Assembly: GCA_018660835.1 (NCBI GenBank)
Contig: JABJJN010000008.1
Location: 358,965-422,964 of the forward strand
From: Gemmatimonadota bacterium
Lineage (GTDB): Bacteria; Latescibacterota; UBA2968; UBA8231
DNA: 64,000 nt
Reading direction: 5' to 3'
The position numbers and the translations under genes are program-made. Below, piece after piece: positions 32,920-42,692 of the stretch. Under the pieces are notes generated by a model. That model was not told the DNA's origin and did not search any database. It saw nothing but the letters and a program-made list of their open reading frames with translations. Each line of letters begins with the position of its first letter. The stretch's first letter is position 1.

Positions 32920-34599
32920 ATGTCTGAAGCTGAAAAGATCATCTATTCCATGGTGCGCGTGTCCAAGCTTATCAATCGCAAGGCGATTCTCAAGGACATC
33001 TCGCTTTCCTACTTCTATGGTGCCAAGATCGGTGTCCTCGGTCTCAATGGATCCGGTAAGAGCACACTGCTACGGATTCTGGCCGGCGACGACGACAACT
33101 TCGACGGCGAGACACATATCGCACCGGGCCACACAATCGGTCTGCTCGAGCAGGAACCACACCTCGAGCAAGGAAAAACCGTCCGTCAGGTCGTAGAAGA
33201 GGGTCTGCAGGAGACCGTCGACCTCGTCAAGGAATACGAACAGGTCAACGAGAAATTTGCAGAACCCATGTCAGATGATGAGATGAACGATCTCATCGCC
33301 CGGCAGACGCAGCTGGCAGAGAAGATCGAACAGGCCAACGCCTGGGACCTCGATGCGCGACTCGAACAGGCGATGGATGCCCTGCGTTGTCCACCGGAGG
33401 ACACCGTCGTAGACCAGATCTCTGGTGGCGAAAGACGACGCGTCGCCCTGTGTCGACTCCTGCTGAAGAAGCCGGATATCCTCCTGCTCGATGAACCCAC
33501 GAATCACCTGGATGCCGGATCGATTGCCTGGCTTGAGCATCACTTGAAGCAATACGAGGGAACTGTCATCGCCGTAACACACGATCGTTACTTCCTCGAC
33601 AACGTCGCCGGCTGGATCCTTGAGCTCGATCGCGGCGAAGGCTTCCCCTTTAAGGGCAACTACACATCCTGGCTCGAGCAGAAGCAGGACCGCCTCAACC
33701 AGGAGGAGAAAGTCGAAGGCGATCGCCAGCGGACGCTGCAACGCGAGCTCGACTGGGTGCGCATGGCCCCCAAAGCCAGACAGTCGAAAAACAAGGCCCG
33801 CGTACGCGCCTACGAGGAACTGCTCAACCAGGACCGCTCTCAGCAGGATCGCGATCTACAGATCTACATTCCGCCCGGCCCACGCCTGGGAGACGTGGTG
33901 ATCGAATCCAAGAGTGTGACGAAAGGATTCGGCGAGCAGCTACTCTTTGACGAATTGTCCTTCGCCCTGCCACCAGGTGGAATCGTCGGGGTCATCGGCG
34001 CCAATGGCGCCGGTAAGACAACTCTGTTTCGCATGATCACTGGGCAAGAACAGCCTGATAGTGGTGAGATCCGTGTCGGTGAAACGGTCAAACTCGCCTA
34101 CGTCGACCAGAGTCGTGACGTGTTGTCTGGTGAAAAGACCGTTTACGAGGAGATATCCGGCGGTGAAGAGGAAGTCGAACTGGGCGAGCGCACAGTCAAT
34201 TCAAGGGCCTATGTGAGTCGCTTTAATTTCGGCGGTGGCGATCAACAGAAGCTGGTTGGCGATCTGTCAGGTGGAGAACGAAACCGCGTTCACCTCGCAC
34301 GAATCCTCAAGGAGGGGGCCAATGTCCTTCTTCTCGACGAGCCGACAAATGATCTTGATGTGAATACGATGCGTGCCCTCGAGGAGGCGCTCCTCGGCTT
34401 CGCGGGATGCGCCGTGGTCATCAGCCATGATCGCTGGTTTCTCGATCGTATTGCGACCCACATTCTCGCGTTCGAGGGAGACTCGAGTGCAGTATTCCTC
34501 GAAGGCAATTGGACGGACTACGACGAGGATCGCCATCGCCGCCTCGGCGACGAAGCAGATCAGCCGCATCGCATCAAATACCGACAACTGACACGTTGA
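32920..34599 (+). CDS. ettA: Energy-dependent translational throttle protein EttA (ABC-F)
   Basis: EttA binds the ribosomal E site and gates the first elongation step according to the ATP/ADP ratio. The 559-residue length matches EttA. It has two ATPase domains: Walker A loops GLNGSGKST and GANGAGKTT, signatures ISGGERRRVALCR and LSGGERNRVHLAR, and Walker B LLLDEPTNHLDAGS and LLLDEPTNDLDVNT. The EttA-type N-terminus IIYSMVRVSKLINRKAILKD and the linker WVRMAPKARQSKNKARV are both present. A possibly structured leader precedes it, and a PhyH gene follows closely. Confidence 0.96.
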   Translation: MSEAEKIIYSMVRVSKLINRKAILKDISLSYFYGAKIGVLGLNGSGKSTLLRILAGDDDNFDGETHIAPGHTIGLLEQEPHLEQGKTVRQVVEEGLQETVDLVKEYEQVNEKFAEPMSDDEMNDLIARQTQLAEKIEQANAWDLDARLEQAMDALRCPPEDTVVDQISGGERRRVALCRLLLKKPDILLLDEPTNHLDAGSIAWLEHHLKQYEGTVIAVTHDRYFLDNVAGWILELDRGEGFPFKGNYTSWLEQKQDRLNQEEKVEGDRQRTLQRELDWVRMAPKARQSKNKARVRAYEELLNQDRSQQDRDLQIYIPPGPRLGDVVIESKSVTKGFGEQLLFDELSFALPPGGIVGVIGANGAGKTTLFRMITGQEQPDSGEIRVGETVKLAYVDQSRDVLSGEKTVYEEISGGEEEVELGERTVNSRAYVSRFNFGGGDQQKLVGDLSGGERNRVHLARILKEGANVLLLDEPTNDLDVNTMRALEEALLGFAGCAVVISHDRWFLDRIATHILAFEGDSSAVFLEGNWTDYDEDRHRRLGDEADQPHRIKYRQLTR

Positions 34600-34606
34600 G
34601 GTTTTG

Positions 34607-35413
34607 ATGGCTACTGTCATTAGTGCCGGCACTGCATTCGACACGACCGAGACGGCTCGGATCATCACGGCCCTCAAGCAGGATGGGTACGCACATCTTG
34701 GCGCCGTCCTGGAGCAGGATGAAGTCGAAGCACTCCGCGATGCCGTCGTCCGCAAGTCTCAGGATCCGCGTATTCTCGCAGATCACGAGGGCGACCATAT
34801 TCGCGGCATCAGTCTCATGCGCATGTTCGAATACGACAATGCCTTCCGAGATCTGATCGTCCGCGACCCCTTCGTCAGCCTCGCAGAAGCAGTGCTGGGC
34901 GACGACTGTCACGTGATGGCGCAGAATGCGCTGATCTATGGCGAGGGCCAGGGTGGCGGTTGGCATGTCGACGATGCCTTGCAGTTTCCTCTACCCGCAG
35001 AAACGAAGAGTCACGACGCTGCGTGCGGGCCCCCATGTCTGGTCATGCAGATCTTTACGCCGTTGACCGACATGGATACAAACGCAGGGTGTACCCAGGT
35101 CGTCCCTGGCAGCCACCTGTCAGGGCGGCGACCAGATGCAGGGGACGCCCCCAGCTTTATGGGACAGGAACCGATCTCGCTCGATGCCAAGGCGGGTGAG
35201 GCGTATGTGTTCAACAATCAGATCTGGCATCAAGGTGCGAAGAATCAGTCGACGTCGCCGCGCATTCTTGGCGGCGTCACCTACTCACGACGCTTTGTCG
35301 CCCAACGCTTCTATCCCTTCGTCGATTACCAGATGCCCGCGCATGTCTGGGAAGGTGCCTCTCCCAGATTACAGCGTCTGCTCGGTCGTCATGAAAAGGG
35401 TGCGTACGGTTGA
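34607..35413 (+). CDS. Phytanoyl-CoA dioxygenase (PhyH) family protein
   Basis: A non-haem Fe(II)/2-oxoglutarate oxygenase of the PhyH family, 268 residues. The double-stranded beta helix carries the facial triad His120 and Asp122 in GGWHVDD and His208 in IWHQGA, with GCTQVVPGSHLSG, the usual loop between. A downstream arginine (SPRILGG) probably binds 2-oxoglutarate. PhyH proteins in marine bacteria hydroxylate many small substrates, so no substrate is proposed. The ATG at 34607 is preferred to the TTG just before it. It begins seven bases after ettA. Two further PhyH genes are in the window. Confidence 0.9.
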   Translation: MATVISAGTAFDTTETARIITALKQDGYAHLGAVLEQDEVEALRDAVVRKSQDPRILADHEGDHIRGISLMRMFEYDNAFRDLIVRDPFVSLAEAVLGDDCHVMAQNALIYGEGQGGGWHVDDALQFPLPAETKSHDAACGPPCLVMQIFTPLTDMDTNAGCTQVVPGSHLSGRRPDAGDAPSFMGQEPISLDAKAGEAYVFNNQIWHQGAKNQSTSPRILGGVTYSRRFVAQRFYPFVDYQMPAHVWEGASPRLQRLLGRHEKGAYG

Positions 35414-35489
35414 GCGCATGAGGCTGGCGCTCAACTGGGGGGTTGAGAGTCTGCCAAGTGGCCTGTATCTCGCCGAATCTTTTTGCAGG

Positions 35490-36935
35490 TCAGTGCTTGC
35501 GAAAAGCAGCGGCCTCGCCCGGGGCCGGTGAGTTGTCGAATGATCCGCGCGCCCGCACAGCCTGCTCACCCCCCATCGCTTCGACACGCTCGGCCTGGTC
35601 GGCGCGTGCCTGCGAGTCGACCCGTTCTGGATCGAGAATCTGCCGTAATCTCAGCTCGAGACTTACCAGCACCTCCGCGTGATCTGCTGAGCCGGCCAGA
35701 TCATTGAGTTCCTCTGGATCGGACACCATGTCGAACAATTGCGCCGGCGCGCCTACATAGTGGTTGTATTTGTAGCGCTCATCGCGAATCATGTAGGAAG
35801 CGTGTTGGGATCCTACAGCGTGATACTCACTCAAGACCGTTCGCTGTGCATCGGGATTGCTCGCGATCGTCCACAGTGATCTGCCTGGGAGCCCGGCATC
35901 ATCGTTGTGGGATTCTGCCCCCACCGACTCGATGATCGATGGATACAGGTCAACGAGCGATGTAGGCGTTCGACAGACAGCCCCCTGTGGGACGTCTGGC
36001 CCGGCAGCGATCATGGGCACCGCTGCGGATTCATCGTACAAGCTGAATTTTCCGAAAATGCCTCGTCCACCAAGATGCTCCCCGTGGTCGGAGGAGTAGA
36101 TCACTCGCGTACTCTGCGTAAGGCCGAGTGCTTCCAACTGCGTCAGGACCCGACCGATCTGCTCATCGAGAAAACTGCAGGCACCATAGTACGCCGCAAG
36201 GAGACGGCGAATCTGTGGCTCTTCGAATTGCGGATGAAAATCGAAAAAGCGCCGAAAATGGTCGATCACAGGATGCGCCGGCCAGTCGCCTTGTCGCCAT
36301 TGCGGCGGCAGGGGCAGATCGCGCTCGGCATAGTAATCGAACCACTCGGGAGGACAGATATAGGGAGGATGGGGACAGACGAAAGACAACATGAGGGCCC
36401 AGGGCTTGTCATCATCCCGATGTGCAGCCAACCATTCGACGCCGCTGTCCGCATTGCGGCGATCGTATTGTAGATACGTCGAGTCGCCACCGCCGGCATC
36501 CAGAATGCCACTTCGTTTTCTGCGTACAGGCCCATCGTCACGCAGGCATCCCAACACATCTCCGATACCGTCGACGACGTGCAAGGGATCTATCGTTTGC
36601 GAGAATCCGTGGTCATGTTCTGGACCACTGAAATGTAGCTTGCCGATCGAATCGACCTGGAATCCTTGCTCACGCAGACGATGATGCCAGCTGGGTGTCT
36701 GGCCATCATAGGGAAACGCATTGTCCCAGTAGCGGGCATCGTGCACCCAGCGCCCTGTTGCCAGACTCGCACGGACGGGTACACATATGGGACAGTTGGT
36801 ATAGGCCGTATCGAAGCGAGTGCCACGTTCGGCGAGTCGATCAAGGTGTGGGGTATTTGCCACGCCACCATAACAACTGAGCCCTGAACGTGCGTGTTGA
36901 TCGGAGAGAATGAACAGCGTGTTGGATGCATCCAC
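35490..36935 (-). CDS. Sulfatase of the arylsulfatase/alkaline phosphatase superfamily
   Basis: Hydrolyses a sulfate ester. The 481-residue enzyme has ILSDQHARSGLSCYGG at the N-terminus (Asp12 and Gln13 for the metal) and the formylglycine signature CVPVRASLATGR, where Cys51 would be oxidised. The later metal motif is YSSDHGEHLGGRGIFGKF. No signal peptide is visible, so it may act in the cytoplasm on imported sulfated compounds. The GTG start has a good GGAGG site. It lies 42 bases downstream of a TonB-dependent receptor on the same strand. No formylglycine-generating enzyme is in the window. The exact substrate is not determinable. Confidence 0.92.
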   Translation of the reverse strand: MDASNTLFILSDQHARSGLSCYGGVANTPHLDRLAERGTRFDTAYTNCPICVPVRASLATGRWVHDARYWDNAFPYDGQTPSWHHRLREQGFQVDSIGKLHFSGPEHDHGFSQTIDPLHVVDGIGDVLGCLRDDGPVRRKRSGILDAGGGDSTYLQYDRRNADSGVEWLAAHRDDDKPWALMLSFVCPHPPYICPPEWFDYYAERDLPLPPQWRQGDWPAHPVIDHFRRFFDFHPQFEEPQIRRLLAAYYGACSFLDEQIGRVLTQLEALGLTQSTRVIYSSDHGEHLGGRGIFGKFSLYDESAAVPMIAAGPDVPQGAVCRTPTSLVDLYPSIIESVGAESHNDDAGLPGRSLWTIASNPDAQRTVLSEYHAVGSQHASYMIRDERYKYNHYVGAPAQLFDMVSDPEELNDLAGSADHAEVLVSLELRLRQILDPERVDSQARADQAERVEAMGGEQAVRARGSFDNSPAPGEAAAFRKH

Positions 36936-36977
36936 TTTGCGCCTCCACAGGGGTTGAACAAGGTGTCATAGAGATTC

Positions 36978-39395
36978 TCAGAAACGGACACTCACCTCAC
37001 CGTTGTAGACACGACGCCCGAGACCTCTGGGTAACAGCGACATCGAGCCGTCGGGGGCTGGCAGTTGGCGATAGCCCACTACGTTGAATTCATCAAAGAG
37101 ATTGGCCACCTCTTCGCGCACCTCGAGTTCGAAGCCCCCGAAGGAAAAAACCTGCGTCATCCCCACGTCAAAACGCGTGTACGGATCGTCGCGACGGGCA
37201 TGACGTTCACCCAGAGCAAAACCAACGATCTGACTATCATCGATCAGAGGGAGCTGTGATGTAAAGGGGAATCCGGAGCCATATAGGAAACGTATGTGAA
37301 ATCGTGACGCCCGCATCCAGCCAATGCGAAGATCCATCTGATCTTCCAGATAGGCGGTGGCCGTATGTCTTTGGTCACTGGCTGTTGGCACCCATCCAGC
37401 ACCATCGTTGGTAAGATTCTCTTCGGAGTCGAGGAAGCTATACGTGACCAGACCGACCGCCCGGCCCACCTGGCCGCGCATCATCCATTCTGTTCCCCAG
37501 GCGCGTGTCCGACTGTCATTGGTCGGAGCATAGCGCACCTCTACATCGTCCATCGTCCACGAGATACGATCCCAACCGCGTCGGCCGAAAACTGTTCCTC
37601 TGATTCTCCAGCGCTCGCGCTGGTGCTCGATCTCGACGTAGGCATCGGCGCCCTTCTGCGCATCAGGCGTTTCAGCACCCGATGCGAGCAACTGCTTGTA
37701 CTGCGCCGTCTGAGCTGACATTCCCACCGCCATGACCCAGCGAAATCTGCCGTGCTGCCGACCCAATCTTGCCCGCGGCAACAGGAGCCATTCATCCGAC
37801 GCGTCCACGTGTAACGCCCGGGCCTCCCAGCCGCCGATAAAGGCACCTGGTTGCCAATTGATACGCATGTAGCTCCAACGATTCAGGAGACGTCGATCCA
37901 CCTCTGCCTCGCCGGCAGTGGCTGGCAGTTGCCGGCCATCTAACCACAAGGTGTCCGCCACAAGGCGGTTTGCGTCAAGATCCGTCTGGCGTAACCCCAC
38001 ACCCAGTTCCCAGGTGTCGGAATGGTCTGGTAACAAGGAAATCGCCGTCTCCAGTCGGGACTGATCCAACTTGCCATCCACGATTTGGCGTGTCTCCAGC
38101 CAATCTGATACAGGTGCCTCGACAGGTGAGCCCGAGGCCCAGTCGGCGAAGAAGCTCAAGTCTGTGTCTTCTCTTTCCTCTCGTTTGACGGCACTTCCCT
38201 GCCAACGCAGGCGCCAGCGAAGGAAAGGAGTCGTCAACTGCACACCGACAAGGTCCGTGTCGTACTCGAAATTCTCCACACCCAACGCGTCGCCAATAAA
38301 CCCACACTTGATCTTGGCGCCTCGATCCGGTCGGAAGTCGATACAGTCATCCCGCAGTTGGCGAAAGGAGGGCTGCAGGACGAGTCCACTGCGAGCGGAC
38401 ACACCGAACAGATGTCCGTCGATTTTTTCACCCCGCCACAGAACTAGAGCCTGCACGTCGCCATATTCGGGTGCTACATCACCACTCGTCTGCAGATCAC
38501 GCGCGAGCCGTCCAAGATCGGCGCGCCGTACACCTGCGATCCAGCTGAGCCGTCCCGCACGGGCGCTGAGCGTCGCCGCCTGTTGAGTCGCACCGCCGCG
38601 CAGGGCTATCTCGAGTGAATCTGGCCGGCGGTAGTGGACGTCGATCACACTGCTGAGTGCGTCCCCGAGATGGGCAGGCAAGACGCCGGCGTGAAACGCC
38701 AGATCGCCGACGAGGTCGCCGTTCACCAAGGACATGGTCTCGCCCAGCCCATTGCGCAACATGAGAGGAGCCTGAACCTCGACGCCTTCGATATAGACAA
38801 GATTTTCGTCGAAACTACCACCGCGTACGTGATAGGAGCTTGGCGCTTGATCACCTGCCGCCGCGACGCCTGGCAAGACTCTCGCGATGCGCACAGGATC
38901 GGCCGTGGGAGTGGGATAGCGCCGCAGTTCGACGGGTGCAATCGTCGTAACCCCTGGCGGACTGGGCGCTGCGATGGCCACTGCAAGTCGTTCAGCGAGG
39001 CGATAAGCGATTCGGCGCAGGTAGATCCGGAGCGTGTCGGTATGCTCAGCAACTCGCAGTCGATGTTCGTCCTGCGCAAATGCTCCCTGTCGTAGTCGCA
39101 GTCGCCAGCGCCCGGGTGCCAGCGACAGACGGGTCAGACCAGCCGCGTCGGTGAATGAAGTGACGGAGACAGCCCCTTCTGCCTGCCGTGTGTCGGGCAG
39201 AACACGAACCTCGACATCCTCAATCGGCTCGCCGCTTATGGAGTCGACTACGCTGACTACGATGCGCGTCGCTGAAGCTGGCCAAGGCAGGCTGCACAGG
39301 AAGAGGAGAATCAGGATCGGACGAATCTTAGGCCTCGTACGTTTTCTCAGACATAACAGTTTCCAGCCTCGAACACACACTTGAGTCAGACGCAT
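36978..39395 (-). CDS. TonB-dependent receptor with N-terminal carboxypeptidase-regulatory-like domain
   Basis: An outer-membrane active-transport receptor, about 805 residues. A signal peptide (IRPILILLFLCSLPWPASA) is followed by a beta-sandwich domain (VVSVVDSISGEPIEDVEVRV). The plug domain comes next: RIARVLPGVAAAGDQAPSSY, then HVRGGSFDENLVYIEGVEV. A long barrel of alternating strands ends in GRRVYNGEVSVRF with a terminal phenylalanine. The carboxypeptidase-like domain plus plug is typical of FCB-group receptors. No SusD partner is adjacent. The sulfatase follows downstream, suggesting uptake and desulfation of a common substrate. The start is set by the signal peptide; a longer frame reaches 39536 over the divergent gene. 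Confidence 0.87.
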   Translation of the reverse strand: MRLTQVCVRGWKLLCLRKRTRPKIRPILILLFLCSLPWPASATRIVVSVVDSISGEPIEDVEVRVLPDTRQAEGAVSVTSFTDAAGLTRLSLAPGRWRLRLRQGAFAQDEHRLRVAEHTDTLRIYLRRIAYRLAERLAVAIAAPSPPGVTTIAPVELRRYPTPTADPVRIARVLPGVAAAGDQAPSSYHVRGGSFDENLVYIEGVEVQAPLMLRNGLGETMSLVNGDLVGDLAFHAGVLPAHLGDALSSVIDVHYRRPDSLEIALRGGATQQAATLSARAGRLSWIAGVRRADLGRLARDLQTSGDVAPEYGDVQALVLWRGEKIDGHLFGVSARSGLVLQPSFRQLRDDCIDFRPDRGAKIKCGFIGDALGVENFEYDTDLVGVQLTTPFLRWRLRWQGSAVKREEREDTDLSFFADWASGSPVEAPVSDWLETRQIVDGKLDQSRLETAISLLPDHSDTWELGVGLRQTDLDANRLVADTLWLDGRQLPATAGEAEVDRRLLNRWSYMRINWQPGAFIGGWEARALHVDASDEWLLLPRARLGRQHGRFRWVMAVGMSAQTAQYKQLLASGAETPDAQKGADAYVEIEHQRERWRIRGTVFGRRGWDRISWTMDDVEVRYAPTNDSRTRAWGTEWMMRGQVGRAVGLVTYSFLDSEENLTNDGAGWVPTASDQRHTATAYLEDQMDLRIGWMRASRFHIRFLYGSGFPFTSQLPLIDDSQIVGFALGERHARRDDPYTRFDVGMTQVFSFGGFELEVREEVANLFDEFNVVGYRQLPAPDGSMSLLPRGLGRRVYNGEVSVRF

Positions 39396-39486
39396 AGCGG
39401 CTCGATGCCGTTCCGGTAACACATCGCAAGCTGGCTGGAGCATGGCTCGTTGGACGGCGGCAGCGGTTTTTCCTACGCTGATTCCC

Positions 39487-40203
39487 ATGATGATCGTGCA
39501 CATTACACGCCACGGCCAGGTACTACCTGCCGGCAACGAGAGCTGGTCCCATGCTGACTACCCATCGGGAGACGGGCCACTGAGCGAACTGGGGCAGCAG
39601 CAGGCAACCTGGCTTGGCCAACATCTTAAGACACTCTCTTTCAATGGCTCCATCTTCTCCTCTCCCTATCGCAGAACCGTAGAAACTGCCTGCGCGATAG
39701 CCGCCGTGGTCGATACCGTGGTGCAGCCTGCAGCACCGCTTCGGGAGATCGTCAAGCGTGTCGAGCAGATGGAACGATTCGTCGGTCTGAGCGCCGATGG
39801 TCTGAGGAATCTGCACACACGGGTTGAGCCGGCGAAGGATTTCGAAGATGTGTGGTGGACACCACAGGCAGAGGATGATGACGGTGTCGAGGCACGAGTG
39901 GCTCCCTTTGTGGACACGCTGATAGATCAGGATTCAACGGACGTCGACCGTCACGTTCTGCTCGTCGGTCACGGTGCCTCGACGGGGGGCGTGATCCGCC
40001 ATTTGCTGCGTCGTAGCGCACCGGAGCTGATCGGCCCACCGGATCCGGGTTGGAATTGTGCTCTCACCAGTTTCTGCTGTCATGGCGTTGATGGACCAAG
40101 CGAGTTGATCCGACTGATGGAGACGGATCATTTGCCAGAGGACGCCGTCACCTCAAATGCGCAGTCGCGCGCTGACGTCCTGGCCGCCAGGCGAAGCGAC
40201 TAA
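39487..40203 (+). CDS. Histidine phosphatase (phosphoglycerate mutase-like) family protein
   Basis: A 238-residue member of the histidine phosphatase superfamily. The catalytic RHG motif is HITRHGQVLP and the second catalytic histidine is in LLVGHGASTGG. The conserved arginine is in FSSPYRRTVETA, where superfamily members have SPxxRxxxTA. Substrates range from sugar phosphates to proteins and cannot be assigned here. The ATG at 39487 (or 39490) puts the RHG motif near the N-terminus as usual. Its stop overlaps the ribosome-binding site of the next gene, so they are probably one transcript. Confidence 0.87.
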   Translation: MMIVHITRHGQVLPAGNESWSHADYPSGDGPLSELGQQQATWLGQHLKTLSFNGSIFSSPYRRTVETACAIAAVVDTVVQPAAPLREIVKRVEQMERFVGLSADGLRNLHTRVEPAKDFEDVWWTPQAEDDDGVEARVAPFVDTLIDQDSTDVDRHVLLVGHGASTGGVIRHLLRRSAPELIGPPDPGWNCALTSFCCHGVDGPSELIRLMETDHLPEDAVTSNAQSRADVLAARRSD

Positions 40204-40211
40204 GGAGACTC

Positions 40212-42038
40212 ATGTCGATGCCCCATATCCAGGCGCACGGTCGATCCACCTCTCCCGACTGGGCGATCAGCCAGCGCTATATAGTAGGGGCCATGGGCCG
40301 TGCTGCGCACAGATTCGTCGACCATTCGACCAGAGAAGATGGCTCACTGATTCAGCGCAGCGTCTGGACGAGCATGGATGGCACAGACAATGGCTACGAG
40401 GCCTTCCTGTCATTCCCCCTCTTCTATCTGGTTGGGGGTGCCGACCATATCCACACCATGGCACGTCGTGAATGGGATGCCATTACGGCTCAGTATGAAA
40501 GCTATGGAACCGTCGAACGTGGCTTCGTCACGGGCTTCGATTGGTTCCACTCCTCTGAGAGCTATCCCTACATCTACTACCTGTCCCTGTCAGAGCCCGA
40601 CAACGCCCAGGACCTGGCACGTGCCACCAGCTACGCGGGGATGTATATCGGCGATGATCCATTGGCACCCAATTGGGACGCGGAACGAAAGCTGTTGCGT
40701 TCGCCCCTCAATGGCAGTCGTGGGCCACGCTTCGACACGACGCTTACCGATTGGGACTATCATCGCCCAATTCTCGCCAACTACCTGGCCCCCTTTGAGG
40801 ACCTGCCCGGTGGTGACGCAGGAGACCCACATTTCCGCGTCGATTGGACAGATGGTGCGATCTTTGAGCAGATCCTGCAGCGTGTCAATGAGCGCATGAC
40901 CCGCGGTGATGTGCCGCTGAATCTGAGTGCTACGAGTCTGGTGACCCATGCTTACTTGCATACCGGTGATGATCGCTACCGGCAATGGGTCCTCGACTAT
41001 CTGCAGGCCTGGATGGATCGTCGTGATGCCAATGACGGCATCGTGCCCGACAATGTCGGCCCCTCCGGCGCCATTGGTGAGAACATGGACGGCAAGTGGT
41101 GGGGCGGATACTACGGCTGGCGCTGGCCACATGGCGCACGCAACATCACCGAACCCGCCTTCGTCGCCGGTAGCTGCGCCGCCCTCATGACGGGCGATCT
41201 CTCCTGGCTCGACTTGTGTCGGTCGCAGCTGGATCAACTGTGGACTCTACGTCGCAAGGAGGATGGCCAGTGGAAGGTTCCTGCTCGTCACTCAGATGGT
41301 GGTTGGTTTGACTATCGTGACCCGGATCCATGGCTCTACATCCACCTTGCCTATATCAGTCAGAGCAAAGAGGACTTCGCCAGAATAGACGAGGTCTTTC
41401 CCGATCGCAGCAGTTTCTCTGGCCTGCCACCGAATTGGGGTGCTGGCAAAGCAGGGATCTGTCCCCCCATGGCTTGGCACCTGTGGAATGAAGGCGGCAA
41501 CCCGGACTTCCCACAGCAGGTTCTGGAGACCACACAGTCCTCGATGCAGCGAGCGTTGGAGAAGATCGAAGCGGACGATTCTGATCCGGAGACGCGAGAG
41601 TGCTATCACTTTCAGGCGCTGAATCCGGTTGTGCCTGAGGCACTCGTGCAGCTGACGCTGGGAACACCGGCTGCACTATACAATGGCGGCTTGTTACAAA
41701 GTCATCTTCTGTATTTCGATGCAGAGCAGCGTCGTCCTGGGCTACCAGATGGCGTCGCGGCTCGGGTCGAACATGTGAGCGCAGACCACGCCGAGACTGT
41801 TCTCGTCAACACGGACGATCTGCACCCACGCCAACTATTGGTGCAGGCCGGTGCCTTCGGCGAGCACACCTTCACCGGCGGCGTTGTTGTCGACCCCGAT
41901 GGAACATCCACGCCAATACAGATCGACACGGGGCCCCATGTGACCGTTGACCTGGGACCGGGTGCCCAGATTCGTCTTCGACTCGAGATGAAGAGATTCG
42001 TTCATCGTCCGAGCTACGACGGCCCCTGGAGACAGTGA
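40212..42038 (+). CDS. Unrecognised 608-residue protein, possible alpha/alpha-barrel carbohydrate-active protein
   Basis: No family is recognised with confidence. There is no signal peptide. The sequence is rich in Trp, Tyr, Asp and Gly. The middle third has helix pairs with aromatic turns (ATSLVTHAYLHTGDDRYRQW, LDYLQAWMDRRDANDGIVPD, KWWGGYYGWRWPHGARN, FVAGSCAALMTGDLSWLD), a pattern common in alpha/alpha-toroid glycosidases and polysaccharide lyases. The last 130 residues look like a beta sandwich (GGVVVDPDGTSTPIQIDTG). A strong AAGGAG site precedes the ATG. It sits between a histidine phosphatase and a KefF-like gene. The carbohydrate link is inferred only. Confidence 0.7.
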   Translation: MSMPHIQAHGRSTSPDWAISQRYIVGAMGRAAHRFVDHSTREDGSLIQRSVWTSMDGTDNGYEAFLSFPLFYLVGGADHIHTMARREWDAITAQYESYGTVERGFVTGFDWFHSSESYPYIYYLSLSEPDNAQDLARATSYAGMYIGDDPLAPNWDAERKLLRSPLNGSRGPRFDTTLTDWDYHRPILANYLAPFEDLPGGDAGDPHFRVDWTDGAIFEQILQRVNERMTRGDVPLNLSATSLVTHAYLHTGDDRYRQWVLDYLQAWMDRRDANDGIVPDNVGPSGAIGENMDGKWWGGYYGWRWPHGARNITEPAFVAGSCAALMTGDLSWLDLCRSQLDQLWTLRRKEDGQWKVPARHSDGGWFDYRDPDPWLYIHLAYISQSKEDFARIDEVFPDRSSFSGLPPNWGAGKAGICPPMAWHLWNEGGNPDFPQQVLETTQSSMQRALEKIEADDSDPETRECYHFQALNPVVPEALVQLTLGTPAALYNGGLLQSHLLYFDAEQRRPGLPDGVAARVEHVSADHAETVLVNTDDLHPRQLLVQAGAFGEHTFTGGVVVDPDGTSTPIQIDTGPHVTVDLGPGAQIRLRLEMKRFVHRPSYDGPWRQ

Positions 42039-42041
42039 TTC

Positions 42042-42692
42042 ATGGCACCCAATCGACTTTACTTGCTCTTCGCCCACCCGGCCTACCATCGATCTCGAAT
42101 CAATCGACGCCTTATCGAGGCCGTGCAGGATCTGCCAGGCGTAACATTTCAGGATCTCTATGAGTCCTATCCCGACTTCAATGTGGATGTCGCCGCTGAG
42201 CAGCAAGCGCTGCGTGAACATGATGTCCTAATCTATCATCACCCCTTCTATTGGTACAATGCGCCGGCCCTGCTGAAAGAGTGGCAAGATCTCGTTCTCG
42301 AACACGGATTTGCCTACGGGGACGGCGGAGATGTCCTGCATGGCAAGCAACTGCTGACGGTCACCACGACCGGCGGTGGAGCGGGAGCCTATGGGCCCGA
42401 GGGAATAAATCGTTTCCCCATGCGTGAGTTGCTGACACCTTTCGAGCAGACGGCCAACTTCTGCGGTATGACCTATCTGCCCCCTTTCGTCGTCCACGGT
42501 GTCCTGCAGGAGGACGAGGCGACATTCCAGGACGCCGCCGAGCAGTATCGCGCCTGCCTTGAGGGACTGCGCGATGAGAGTCTCGATCTGTCGGGTCTGA
42601 AACAGGGCAGCTATCTGACCGATGCACTCGCGCCTGCACCCGTCGATGCAACCAGAACCGCTCTCACTGGAGATGGCATCGATGCACGGTGA
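42042..42692 (+). CDS. KefF-like NAD(P)H oxidoreductase (flavodoxin fold)
   Basis: A 216-residue flavin-dependent reductase of the KefF/NQO family. Conserved parts are LLFAHPAYHRSRINRRLIEAV, DLYESYPDFNVDVAAEQ, DVLIYHHPFYWYNAPALLKEWQD and LTVTTTGGGAGAYGPEGINR. In enteric bacteria KefF binds and activates the potassium/proton antiporter KefC. Here the kefC-like gene starts inside the last codons of this gene, an 11-bp overlap that strongly supports a KefF role over a general quinone reductase. It starts four bases after the preceding stop. Confidence 0.88.
   Translation: MAPNRLYLLFAHPAYHRSRINRRLIEAVQDLPGVTFQDLYESYPDFNVDVAAEQQALREHDVLIYHHPFYWYNAPALLKEWQDLVLEHGFAYGDGGDVLHGKQLLTVTTTGGGAGAYGPEGINRFPMRELLTPFEQTANFCGMTYLPPFVVHGVLQEDEATFQDAAEQYRACLEGLRDESLDLSGLKQGSYLTDALAPAPVDATRTALTGDGIDAR

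Noticed and set aside
34607..35413. Recent duplication among the three PhyH genes
   Set aside because: The three share only the family motifs; spacing and flanking residues differ throughout, so they are old paralogues or separately acquired.
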